DNA from: Methylobrevis albus
Lineage (GTDB): Bacteria; Pseudomonadota; Alphaproteobacteria; Rhizobiales; Pleomorphomonadaceae
Assembly (NCBI RefSeq): GCF_015904235.1
Contig: NZ_JADZLT010000050.1
Location: 62,001-126,000 of the forward strand
Direction of reading: 5' to 3'
Length of the DNA: 64,000 nucleotides
Shown here: positions 38,771-46,707 of the stretch, piece by piece
Position numbering within the stretch: the first letter of the stretch is position 1
Layout: every line of letters begins with the position of its first letter
The notes under the pieces: model-generated
Told to the model about the DNA's origin: nothing
Databases searched by the model: none
The model's input: only the letters and a program-made list of their open reading frames with translations
Translations under genes and position numbers: made by a program

Positions 38771-40174
38771 CTACCCCCGCGCCGTCCGCGCCGCCGGCGC
38801 CGCACGCACCTGATCCGCCGCGCTCGGCGCCCCTTGCAGCGTCTCCGGCCGCACCAGCCTTGGCGCGGCGAACAGGTTGCCCTGCGCGAAGCGGATGTTG
38901 AAATCGAGCAGTTCCAGCACCTGCGCCTCGGTCTCGATGCCGTCCACGATCAGCTCGATGCCCTGCCGGGCGAGGTGGCCGGAGAGGTCGACCGGGTCGA
39001 TGTCGCCGACGAAGCCCGGCGCACGGCTGAGCAGGCGGCCGGCGCTGACGCGGGCGTAGCGGAATCCCTGGGTGCCGAGGCGGTGGAAGTCGGTGCGCAG
39101 GTCGGTGAGCATGCCGATCGCGAAGCGGAAGCCGAGGTCGGCGACGGCGGCGACGCTTTCCTGCTCGATCGGCCCCATGCGGCGGACGTCGTCCTGCGAC
39201 AGCTCGAACACGACGAGTTCGGCGAGCGGCTTGTTCTGGGCGCAGAAGCTCTGGAACTCGCGGAAGAAGCCGTTGTCGGCGATCGAGGGCAGCGACAGCC
39301 CGATCAGCATGCCGACCTCGCGGTTGCGGGTATGCAGCCGCTTCAGGATCTGGAACGCGCGCACCACGATGAAGGTGTCGACCCGCGGCAGCAGGCGGGC
39401 GCTCTCGGCGACGCCATGGAAGTCGCCGGCCGGCAGCGTCATGCCGCTTTCGGTGCGCAGGATGCGCTGCGCCTCGTAGAGGCGCACCTTGCGCTGCGGC
39501 AGCGAGACGACCGGCTGCAAATGGATTTCGATCTGCTCGGCCCGGATCGCCGCCTCGACCTCGCGCTCGAAGGCACTCGGCAGCCGCTCCGGCAGCGCGA
39601 CGCCGAAGCCGGACGGTGCCGGCTCGGCGGGCGGTGGTGGTGGCGGCGGGGCGAAGGCGACCGGAATGGTCTGGGCCGGTGGGGCCGGCACGGCGGCCGC
39701 AGGCGGCGGGGTGGCGGCGATCTGAACCGGCGGCGCGGCGCGGACGGCCTCGGCCTGCTCGCGCACCTGCCGCTCCAGCCGGTCGAGCCGTTGCTCGGTC
39801 TCGGCGAGGGCGTCGGTCACCTGCTTCAGCAGGCTGCCGAGCACCTCGACCTCGGCGGCGAGCGGCTCGCCCTCGCGGCGGATCCGTTCGCCGAGATGGC
39901 TGTCGAAGCGCAGGATGCGCTCGCCGAAGCGCGCCATGTCGTTGTTGACGTCGGAGGCGACCGCCGCGATCTCGGCGATGCGCGTCTCCACCCAGCGCCG
40001 GTCGCGGGCGCGCTGCAGGTGCGATTGCAGGAAGACGAGGCCGAACAGCACGGCGCCGCCGAGGATCATCGACTGGCCGAGCGTGAAATCGAACAGCACC
40101 CGCAGCACGGCGGCGGCCGAAAGGGCGATCACCCCCATGGCGGTGACGATCAGGACGCTCGCAAGTCGGTTCAT
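38771..40174 (-). CDS. TipF-like membrane protein with degenerate EAL domain
   Basis: A 467-residue protein. Two hydrophobic helices (about 5-25 and 33-52) are followed by a coiled coil (about 57-145), a Pro/Ala-rich linker (150-190) and an EAL-like domain (200-455). The catalytic signature is degenerate: YEAQRIL replaces FEALLRW, and the DDFGTGY loop is GMLTDLR. It should therefore bind rather than hydrolyse c-di-GMP. The architecture matches Caulobacter TipF, a c-di-GMP receptor that sets the site of flagellum assembly. A GANTC site (40235-40239) lies 61 nt upstream of the start. Confidence 0.8.
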   Translation of the reverse strand: MNRLASVLIVTAMGVIALSAAAVLRVLFDFTLGQSMILGGAVLFGLVFLQSHLQRARDRRWVETRIAEIAAVASDVNNDMARFGERILRFDSHLGERIRREGEPLAAEVEVLGSLLKQVTDALAETEQRLDRLERQVREQAEAVRAAPPVQIAATPPPAAAVPAPPAQTIPVAFAPPPPPPPAEPAPSGFGVALPERLPSAFEREVEAAIRAEQIEIHLQPVVSLPQRKVRLYEAQRILRTESGMTLPAGDFHGVAESARLLPRVDTFIVVRAFQILKRLHTRNREVGMLIGLSLPSIADNGFFREFQSFCAQNKPLAELVVFELSQDDVRRMGPIEQESVAAVADLGFRFAIGMLTDLRTDFHRLGTQGFRYARVSAGRLLSRAPGFVGDIDPVDLSGHLARQGIELIVDGIETEAQVLELLDFNIRFAQGNLFAAPRLVRPETLQGAPSAADQVRAAPAARTARG

Positions 40175-40406
40175 CTCATGTCCGCCGCTCGGGTCGGCTG
40201 CAGGCCCGCGGGCTGCGGCGGGCTGCCGGAACCCGAATCAACCACGATAATGCGCAATTTGCTGCGCCCGCGCATCTTGCGCCGCGCGATGCCGGCCGGC
40301 GTCCAGAACTTTTGCCGGTATGGTGCTTGAGAAACCGGCGGTCCGGCCCGAAGGTTGCGCCGAAGCGTCGCCGGGGTTCCGCGCCGCCTCGACGCAGGAG
40401 CGACCG

Positions 40407-40868
40407 ATGCCCGACGACGACGCGATCGACATCCAGCCGCTCGGGCCCGGCGACCACGCCGCCTGGCTGCCTCTCTGGCGCGCCTACCAGACCTTCTACG
40501 GCGTCGACATTCCGGACGACGTCACCGCGACGACCTGGCGGCGGCTGCTCGATCCGGCCGAGCCGATGCACGGCGCGCTTGCCCGGCGCGTCGGCGCGGT
40601 CGTCGGCCTCGTGCATTTCATCCGGCACCGTTCCTGCTGGACCACCGGCGACGACTGCTATCTGCAGGACCTCTTCGTCGAACCCGCCCGCCGCGGCGGC
40701 GGCATCGGCCGCCGGCTGATCGACCACGTCCAGGCAGCCGCGATCGCCGCCGGCTGCGCCCGGGTCTACTGGCTGACGCACGAGACCAACACCACGGCGA
40801 TGGTGCTCTATGACAAGCTGGCGGAACGTTCCGGCTTCACCGAATACACCCGGCCGACCGGCGCCTGA
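40407..40868 (+). CDS. GNAT-family N-acetyltransferase
   Basis: A 153-residue single-domain acetyltransferase starting at ATG 40407 with CAGGAG at 40395-40400. It has the acetyl-CoA motif DLFVEPARRGGGIGRRLIDHV and the C-terminal VYWLTHETNTTAMVLYDKLAERSGFTEY segment. The substrate is not predictable. It stands between the TipF-like gene (divergent) and the small HMA protein. Confidence 0.9.
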   Translation: MPDDDAIDIQPLGPGDHAAWLPLWRAYQTFYGVDIPDDVTATTWRRLLDPAEPMHGALARRVGAVVGLVHFIRHRSCWTTGDDCYLQDLFVEPARRGGGIGRRLIDHVQAAAIAAGCARVYWLTHETNTTAMVLYDKLAERSGFTEYTRPTGA

Positions 40869-40981
40869 CCGTCGGCCGTGACCGGGCGGCTGGCATGCGC
40901 GCCTCCGCAGCGCTGCGGACTTGACCGGGCGGGCCGCACCCCCGACATCAGGCACAGTGTTCGCGCCAGAAGGGTCCCGCG

Positions 40982-41185
40982 ATGATCGAGCTCAAGGTTT
41001 CCGGCATCACCTGCGACGGCTGCGTGCGCACCGTCACCCGCGTCGTCGAGCGCAAGGCGCCGGGCGCGACGGTGCAGGTCGATCGTGCGACGGGGATCGT
41101 GACCATCGAGGGTGCGGACGGCGCGGCCAAGGCCGGCGAGATCGCCACGGCGCTGACCGCCGCCGGCTACGACGCCGCGGCCTGA
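40982..41185 (+). CDS. Small heavy-metal-associated (HMA/CopZ-like) protein
   Basis: A 67-residue ferredoxin-fold metallochaperone. The metal-binding motif GITCDGCV (two Cys spaced CxxC near residues 10-13) is followed by the alternating strands typical of HMA domains, ending ALTAAGYDAAA. Proteins of this size deliver Cu(I) to P-type ATPases or regulators. No copper transporter is encoded in the window, so its partner is elsewhere. Confidence 0.9.
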   Translation: MIELKVSGITCDGCVRTVTRVVERKAPGATVQVDRATGIVTIEGADGAAKAGEIATALTAAGYDAAA

Positions 41186-41351
41186 CGCCGGCGTTCGATC
41201 CCGGCGCCCGAATCCGTAGCCGGGATCGCATCTTAAACGGCGCCGCCGCATCGACGGCGGGCCTCCGTCAACGCTTTCTTTACCCTGTGCTTCGCATGAT
41301 CGGGTCATACCGCGATAGAAAATCGCGCCCGCTTGCAAGGACTGCACTGGT

Positions 41352-42767
41352 ATGGGTTTCGCCCTGCGCCCCTCCGCGGCGCTTCGCATCCTCCTCGTCG
41401 ACGCCGATCCCGCAGCCCGCACGGTCCTGAAGCGCGCCCTCGAGCAGCGGATCGCCCGACCCCTGATGATCCTCGAGACCGCGTCTCCGGAAGCGGCGCG
41501 GATGATGCTCGGCGAACAGTCCTTCGCCGTGCTCAGCCTCGACCTCGACACCGTCGGCGGCATCGACGGCTTCACCGCCCTGACCGAAGTGGCGCGCGCG
41601 ACGCTGATCTATGCCGCGGGTGATGCCTCGCAGATCGGCGATGCCGTCGCCGTGGTGCGGGCCGGGGCCGCCGATTATCTCACCAAGCCGCTGGACGGCG
41701 CCGCCTTCGCCCGGCGCGTCGAACGCCATTTCGCCGTCGCCGCCACCCCGGCGCCGGAAGCCGCGACCTTCGAGGGCCTCGTCGGCCGCTCCGCGGCGAT
41801 GCGCACGCTGTTCGACCAGGTCGGGCGCATCGCGCCGGCCGAGGCGCCGGTGTTCGTCTCCGGCGAGGCCGGCAGCGGCCGCAAGGCGATCGCCGCCGCC
41901 CTGCACGCCCGCTCGCGCCGCAGCGAAGGGCCGCTGGTGGTGGTCGATTGCGACGGCATCGACGGCGACCGCCTGCTCGACCAGATCGCCGGCAGCAACG
42001 GCGCGCTGCGCCGCGCCCACGGCGGCAGTCTCGTGCTCGCCGAGGTCGGCCGCCTGCCGGCCGCCGTGCAGGCCGCACTGGTGCGTTTCGTCTCCACCGG
42101 CGAGGTCGTCGGCGCGGTCTACCAGGACGTGCCGCCACGCGCCGACGTGCGCCTGATCGCGCTCACCGAGCATCGCCCGGACGAGCTCGTGCGCAGCGGC
42201 GCCATGCGCTCGGACCTCTTCTATCGCCTCAACGTGCTCGGCCTCGCCGTGCCGCCGCTGCGCGAGCGGCCGGACGACGTCGCGCCGATCGCCGAATCGG
42301 TGCTGCGCCGCTCCGCCGCCGACGCCGGACGGCGCTTCCTGCGCCTCGCCCCCGCCGCGGAGCGGCTGCTCACCGGGCACGACTGGCCGGGCAACGTGCG
42401 CGAACTCGAAACGCTGGTGCAGCGGATCGCCCTGCTCTGCGACGGCGAGACGCTGACGCCCGAACACCTCGCCGACGCGGGCTTCGGCGCCCGCCGCGGC
42501 AGCGTGCCGCGGGTTGCAGCCGAGCCCGCACCGGTGCTCGGCACGCCGGTGTTCGAGGACGAGCCGGCCGCCGCCCGCGCGATCCGGCCGCTGTGGATGG
42601 TCGAGGCGGAAGTGATCGAGGCGGCGATCGACGCGTTCGAGGGCAACATCGCGCGCGCCGCAGCGGCGCTCGAGATCAGCCCGTCGACGATCTATCGCAA
42701 GCGCCGCGGTGGCCCGGCCGAGGACGGCGGTGCACGCGACGGCTTGCCCCAGACCCGTGTCGGCTGA
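41352..42767 (+). CDS. NtrC-like response regulator with degenerate AAA+ domain
   Basis: A 471-residue protein with receiver (10-125), AAA+ (about 140-375) and Fis-type helix-turn-helix (NIARAAAALEISPSTIYRKRR near 425-450). The AAA+ domain is unusual: Walker A is GEAGSGRK, with Arg (R177) at the canonical Lys position; Walker B is GGSLVLAEV, with Ala (A230) in place of Asp; and the sigma-54-contacting GAFTGA loop is absent (NGALRRAHGG). The receiver has Asp candidates D64/D66 and K112. It probably acts as a sigma-54-independent regulator, like Rhodobacter NtrC or HupR, and may not hydrolyse ATP. Confidence 0.88.
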   Translation: MGFALRPSAALRILLVDADPAARTVLKRALEQRIARPLMILETASPEAARMMLGEQSFAVLSLDLDTVGGIDGFTALTEVARATLIYAAGDASQIGDAVAVVRAGAADYLTKPLDGAAFARRVERHFAVAATPAPEAATFEGLVGRSAAMRTLFDQVGRIAPAEAPVFVSGEAGSGRKAIAAALHARSRRSEGPLVVVDCDGIDGDRLLDQIAGSNGALRRAHGGSLVLAEVGRLPAAVQAALVRFVSTGEVVGAVYQDVPPRADVRLIALTEHRPDELVRSGAMRSDLFYRLNVLGLAVPPLRERPDDVAPIAESVLRRSAADAGRRFLRLAPAAERLLTGHDWPGNVRELETLVQRIALLCDGETLTPEHLADAGFGARRGSVPRVAAEPAPVLGTPVFEDEPAAARAIRPLWMVEAEVIEAAIDAFEGNIARAAAALEISPSTIYRKRRGGPAEDGGARDGLPQTRVG

Positions 42768-42830
42768 TAGAGGTCTCGGCGCGTTCGGGCCCTGATCGCG
42801 AAGCTTTGCCGTGGCGGCTGACATCGCCTT

Positions 42831-42863
42831 GAATCCGATGTCGATTCCGCGGTTCTGCGATTC
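42831..42863. promoter_or_regulatory. Cluster of three GANTC (CcrM) sites
   Basis: GAATC at 42831-42835, GATTC at 42843-42847 and GATTC at 42859-42863 lie within 33 bp. They are 118-150 nt upstream of the exported-protein gene at 42981. GANTC is the target of CcrM, encoded in this window, and clusters upstream of genes can mark GcrA/CcrM-controlled promoters. Confidence 0.5.
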
Positions 42864-42980
42864 CATCGGCGCCCGAAGCCTTCTAGTATGAGACGCACCG
42901 GCCGATTTCGGGCCGGGCGAGCTTGTTCGGGCTCATGTCCGCCGGTCCTGCCGACCGTCGGCCGTCGAGGGCGTTGTCCG

Positions 42981-43676
42981 ATGCGTGTGCTGCGTACCTT
43001 CTCCCGCGTCGCACTTCTCGCCGGCCTTGTGCTGGCTGCGGCCCCTGTCGCCGGCGCGGCCGCCGCGGAGCTCGCCGATCGCGCCCGCGTGGCGGAGGGC
43101 CTGCTCACCGACAACAAGCCCGTGCAGGCGCTGGCCGAAATGGAAGCGGCCTTCAACGCCGCCTGGGAGCGCGCGCCGCTGGGCTTTTCCGAAGCGCTGT
43201 TCGTCGCCGCCCGGCCCGCCGGCTTCGGCATCTACGACGCGCGCCCGGCCGCGGTGTTCAAGGAGGGCGAGGACATGCTCGTCTACGCCGAGCCGTTCGG
43301 CTTCGGCTACGGCCGCGAGAACGAGCTGTTCCTGATCGACTTCAAGGCCGACTTCGAGCTGCGCACGCCGACCGGCCAGATCCTGCACAAGCAGGCGGAC
43401 TTTGCCGACCTGACAATGAAGAGCCGGCGCCGGAACAAGGAGTTCCAGGTCTTCATCACCTATAATTTCAACGGGCTGAAGCCGGGCGACTATGTGCTCG
43501 TCACCCGGCTGCACGACCTGCATTCGGGCAAGACCGGCGCCTTCGAGCTGCCCTTCACCATCGCCGCGCCGACGCCGCCCGGCACCCCGGCGACGCCGCC
43601 CGCGGCCGGCGCCACCCCGCCGGCGCAGCCGGACGCGGCGGAGACCGCGCCGGACGCCCCTGCCCCGGCACCCTGA
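42981..43676 (+). CDS. Exported protein of unknown function
   Basis: A 231-residue protein starting at ATG 42981 with a clear signal peptide (FSRVALLAGLVLAAAPVAGAAAA). Residues 30-60 look helical (ADRARVAEGLLTDNKPVQALAEMEAAFNAAW). Residues 65-190 look like a beta-rich domain, with GFGIYDARPAAVFKEGEDMLVYAEPFGFGY and a late GLKPGDYVLVTRLHDLHSGK, suggestive of an immunoglobulin-like or transglutaminase-associated sandwich. The last 35 residues are Pro/Ala/Thr-rich. I do not recognise the family. The three GANTC sites upstream hint at cell-cycle control and perhaps an envelope role. Confidence 0.85.
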   Translation: MRVLRTFSRVALLAGLVLAAAPVAGAAAAELADRARVAEGLLTDNKPVQALAEMEAAFNAAWERAPLGFSEALFVAARPAGFGIYDARPAAVFKEGEDMLVYAEPFGFGYGRENELFLIDFKADFELRTPTGQILHKQADFADLTMKSRRRNKEFQVFITYNFNGLKPGDYVLVTRLHDLHSGKTGAFELPFTIAAPTPPGTPATPPAAGATPPAQPDAAETAPDAPAPAP

Positions 43677-43828
43677 CGGCGAACCGGCGCCCGAGCCACT
43701 GGCACCGCGCCGGCAGACGGACTAAAGCTTGCAACGCGCGCCGGTGTCGACCCGCGCGGCCGATTCCCGCTTCCGGCATTCGTGCGGCAACGGTTCGCGC
43801 TCGCCGCGCGCCGCTCTCGACGATCGCC

Positions 43829-44341
43829 ATGCACATCGACCCGGACCATCTCGCCATCCGCCCCGCGACCGACGCCGACGGCAACGCCGTCGCGCATCTG
43901 ATCGCGGGCGTTTTCGCCGAATACGACGGCTGTCCGTTCGTCTTCGACGAGTTCCCCGAACTCGTCGCCCCCGCCAGCCATTTTGCGGCGCACGGCGGGG
44001 CGCTGTTCCTGCTCGTCACGGCGGCGGACCGCGTCGTCGGCAGCGTCGGCTACAGCCGCCCCGAGCCCGGTGTCGCCGAGTTGCACAAGCTCTACCTCGT
44101 CAAGGAGCTGCGCGGCCGTGGCCTCGCCGGCCGGCTGTTTTCAGAGGTGACGGCGGCGCTCGCCGGCAGCGACGTCGGCGCGATCCGGCTCTGGACCGAC
44201 ACCCGCTTCGAAAGCGGACACCGCTTCTACGAGCGCCTCGGCTTCCGCCGCCAGCCCACGACCCGCTTCCTCGCCGACGCGACCAATGCCTGGGAATACG
44301 CCTACCGGCTCGATCTCGGCGGCGACGCGCCCGCGCCATGA
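43829..44341 (+). CDS. GNAT-family N-acetyltransferase
   Basis: A 170-residue acetyltransferase. The acetyl-CoA binding segment is LHKLYLVKELRGRGLAGRLF, followed by IRLWTDTRFESGHRFYERLGFRRQPTTRFL. It begins MHIDPDHLAIRPATDADG and is close in form to generic amino-acid or small-molecule GNATs. Its stop overlaps the start of the EamA transporter gene by 4 nt (ATGA), so the two are translationally coupled. The transported or acetylated compound is unknown. Confidence 0.9.
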   Translation: MHIDPDHLAIRPATDADGNAVAHLIAGVFAEYDGCPFVFDEFPELVAPASHFAAHGGALFLLVTAADRVVGSVGYSRPEPGVAELHKLYLVKELRGRGLAGRLFSEVTAALAGSDVGAIRLWTDTRFESGHRFYERLGFRRQPTTRFLADATNAWEYAYRLDLGGDAPAP

Positions 44342-45225
44342 AGACCCTTTCATCGCCGATGCCGGTGATCGCGGCCGTCGCCGCGATCTTCGCCCTCTCC
44401 TGTCTCGACGCCGGCATCAAGGAGCTCGGCGGGCGCTTCCCGACGCTGGAGATCGTGTTCCTGCGCTATGGCGCCGGCGCGCTCTGGTGCCTGCCGGTGT
44501 TCGCCTGGGCGCTTGTCCGCCGTCGCACCAATCCGCCCAGCCGCGGCACGCTGGTGCGCTCGGCGACGCGGGCGCTGATCATCCTCGCCACGGCGGCGAT
44601 GTTCTTCGAGGCGCTGACGCGGCTGCCGCTGGCGGAAGCCGTGGCGATCGTGTTCACGGCGCCGCTGTTCATGGCGCTGCTCGGGCGGCTGGTGCTGAAG
44701 GAGCCGGTGGGCAAGCGGGCGGCGACCGCGATCGCGACGGGCTTCCTCGGGCTCCTCATCATGGCGTCCGGCCGTCTCGGCGGCGGCGCCTTCGGCGAGG
44801 GGGCGGCGCTCGGCTACCTGCTCGCGCTCGGCGGCTCGCTCACCTATTCGCTGGCGATGATCCTGACGCGGCGCGATTCCGCCACCGACGGCGTGATCAC
44901 CCTGGTCTCGGTGCAGAACCTCTGTGCGGCGGTGTTCGCCGCGCCGCTCGCCGCCGGGGTGTTCGTCATGCCGGCGGCCGCCGACTGGGGGCTGGTGGCG
45001 CTGATCGGCCTGCTCGGCACCACCGGCCACCTCGCCCTCGCCTGGGCCTACGCCAACGCACCGGCGGCGCGGCTGGCGCCGATCGAGTTCACCGGCCTCC
45101 TCTGGGCGCCGCTGTTCGGCTTCGCCTTCTTCGCCGAAGTGCCCGCGCCGCCGACGATCGCCGGTGCCCTGCTCATCGTCGTCGCCTGCCTCATCGTCGC
45201 GCGGCCGACGCGCGCCGCCGCATGA
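44338..45225 (+). CDS. DMT-superfamily (EamA) transporter
   Basis: A 295-residue inner-membrane protein with about ten hydrophobic helices in two EamA repeats, for example MPVIAAVAAIFALSCLDAGIKELG at the N-terminus and IEFTGLLWAPLFGFAFF near the end. This family exports metabolites such as amino acids, S-adenosylmethionine or riboflavin. It overlaps the GNAT gene, which could modify the exported compound. The C-terminus is short and basic. Confidence 0.92.
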   Translation: MKTLSSPMPVIAAVAAIFALSCLDAGIKELGGRFPTLEIVFLRYGAGALWCLPVFAWALVRRRTNPPSRGTLVRSATRALIILATAAMFFEALTRLPLAEAVAIVFTAPLFMALLGRLVLKEPVGKRAATAIATGFLGLLIMASGRLGGGAFGEGAALGYLLALGGSLTYSLAMILTRRDSATDGVITLVSVQNLCAAVFAAPLAAGVFVMPAAADWGLVALIGLLGTTGHLALAWAYANAPAARLAPIEFTGLLWAPLFGFAFFAEVPAPPTIAGALLIVVACLIVARPTRAAA

Positions 45226-45234
45226 GAGTTGCGC

Positions 45235-45249
45235 ATAACCCGCCCTTAA
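45235..45249 (+). promoter_or_regulatory. CtrA-like box upstream of the HD-GYP gene
   Basis: ATAA-N7-TTAA lies about 50 nt upstream of the HD-GYP start, one mismatch from the CtrA consensus TTAA-N7-TTAA. TTAA is scarce in this GC-rich DNA, but a single imperfect box is weak evidence. Confidence 0.3.
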
Positions 45250-45299
45250 GTCCCCGCGGTGTCTGATGCCACCGGTCATGGCGGGGGTGGCGGCGCGGC

Positions 45300-46676
45300 A
45301 TGTGGCAGTCCTATGATCGGCGGCGGCGGCAGGAGGGCGGGCTCGGGCTCGCTGAAATCCTCGGCGCGTTCAGCCACGCGCTCGACCTCACCGAGGGCCA
45401 GCCGGCCGGGCACTGCATGCGGGCGTGCTGGATCGGCTACCACGTCGGGCGCGAACTCGGCATGCCGGCGGCGGAACTCGGCGAGCTCTATTATGCGATC
45501 CTGCTGAAGGATCTCGGCTGCAGCAGCAATGCGGCGCGCATCTGCAGCCTCTATCTCGTCGACGATCTCGCCTTCAAGCGCGACTTCAAGCAGATCGACG
45601 GCAGCCTGCCGGCGGCGCTGCGCTTCGTGCTCGGCCACACGGGCCTCAAATCCGGCCTCGCCGAGCGCTTCCGCGCCATCATCCACATCCTGCAGAACGG
45701 CGGCGAGATCGCGCGCGAACTGATCGAGACGCGCTGCGAGCGCGGCGCGGCGATCGCGCGCAAGATGCGCTTCTCGGAAGCCGTCGCCATCGGCATCCGC
45801 GACCTCGACGAGCACTGGAACGGCGGCGGCAAGCCGTCGGGCCTCGCGGGTGCGGCGATCCACCCCTATGCCCGCGTCGCCCTGCTCGCCCAGGTCGCCG
45901 ACGTGTTCTTCACCAGCGCCGGCCCGGACGCGGCGCTGCGCGAGATCAAGGGCCGGCGCGGCGACTGGTTCGATCCCGCCGTCGTCGATGCCTTCGCGCG
46001 CGCCGCCCGGCGGGACGGCTTCTGGCCGGCCGGCGACGCGGCCGCGCTCGAGGCACAGCTCTTCAGCCTGCCGCCGGCGCACGAGGTGCAGTCGGTCGAC
46101 GACGATTATCTCGACGAGATCGCCACCGCCTTTTCCGAGGTGATCGACGCGAAGAGCCCGTTCACCGCCGGGCACAGCCGCCGGGTGGCGCTGTTTTCCG
46201 ACATGATCGCGGAAGAGCTCGGCCTTGCCGACGACCACCGCCGCTGGCTGCGCCGCGCGGCGCTGCTGCACGACATCGGCAAGCTCGGCGTCAGCAACGC
46301 GATCCTCGACAAGCCCGGCAAGCCGGACGAGGAGGAATGGACGGCGCTGCGCAGCCACGCCGCCCTGACCGAAACCATCCTTTTGCGCATTGCCGCCTTC
46401 GGCGACATGGCGGCCGTCGCCGCCGCCCATCACGAGCGGCTCGACGGCCGCGGCTATCCGCGCGGCCTCGCCGGAGCCGCGATCGCCCTCGAAAGCCGCA
46501 TCCTGATGGCCGCCGACATCTTCGACGCCCTCACCGCCGAACGCCCCTACCGCGGCCCGCTGCCGATCTCGAAGGCGCTCGCCATCATGCGCGCCGACCT
46601 CGGCATCGCCATCGACCCGGTCTGCTTCGCCGCGCTGGAGGCCGGCCTCGCCCGGCTGGACGCCGCGGCGGCGTGA
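45300..46676 (+). CDS. HD-GYP phosphodiesterase with a degenerate N-terminal HD half
   Basis: A 458-residue protein of two tandem HD-like halves. In the N-terminal half the metal HD is altered (ILLKDLGCSSN, K70-D71), though an EHWNGGGKPSG segment mimics HHE..GYP. The C-terminal half (about 285-450) has intact motifs: TAGHSRRVA, LLHDIGKLGV (H324, D325), HHERLDGRGYP (near 376-386) and ADIFDALTAERPYR. HD-GYP enzymes degrade c-di-GMP to GMP. No membrane segment is seen, so it is cytoplasmic. The gene abuts the AT-rich orphan region. Confidence 0.92.
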   Translation: MWQSYDRRRRQEGGLGLAEILGAFSHALDLTEGQPAGHCMRACWIGYHVGRELGMPAAELGELYYAILLKDLGCSSNAARICSLYLVDDLAFKRDFKQIDGSLPAALRFVLGHTGLKSGLAERFRAIIHILQNGGEIARELIETRCERGAAIARKMRFSEAVAIGIRDLDEHWNGGGKPSGLAGAAIHPYARVALLAQVADVFFTSAGPDAALREIKGRRGDWFDPAVVDAFARAARRDGFWPAGDAAALEAQLFSLPPAHEVQSVDDDYLDEIATAFSEVIDAKSPFTAGHSRRVALFSDMIAEELGLADDHRRWLRRAALLHDIGKLGVSNAILDKPGKPDEEEWTALRSHAALTETILLRIAAFGDMAAVAAAHHERLDGRGYPRGLAGAAIALESRILMAADIFDALTAERPYRGPLPISKALAIMRADLGIAIDPVCFAALEAGLARLDAAAA

Positions 46677-46707
46677 GTAGACAAAATCCGATCATTATCG
46701 ACAAAAA

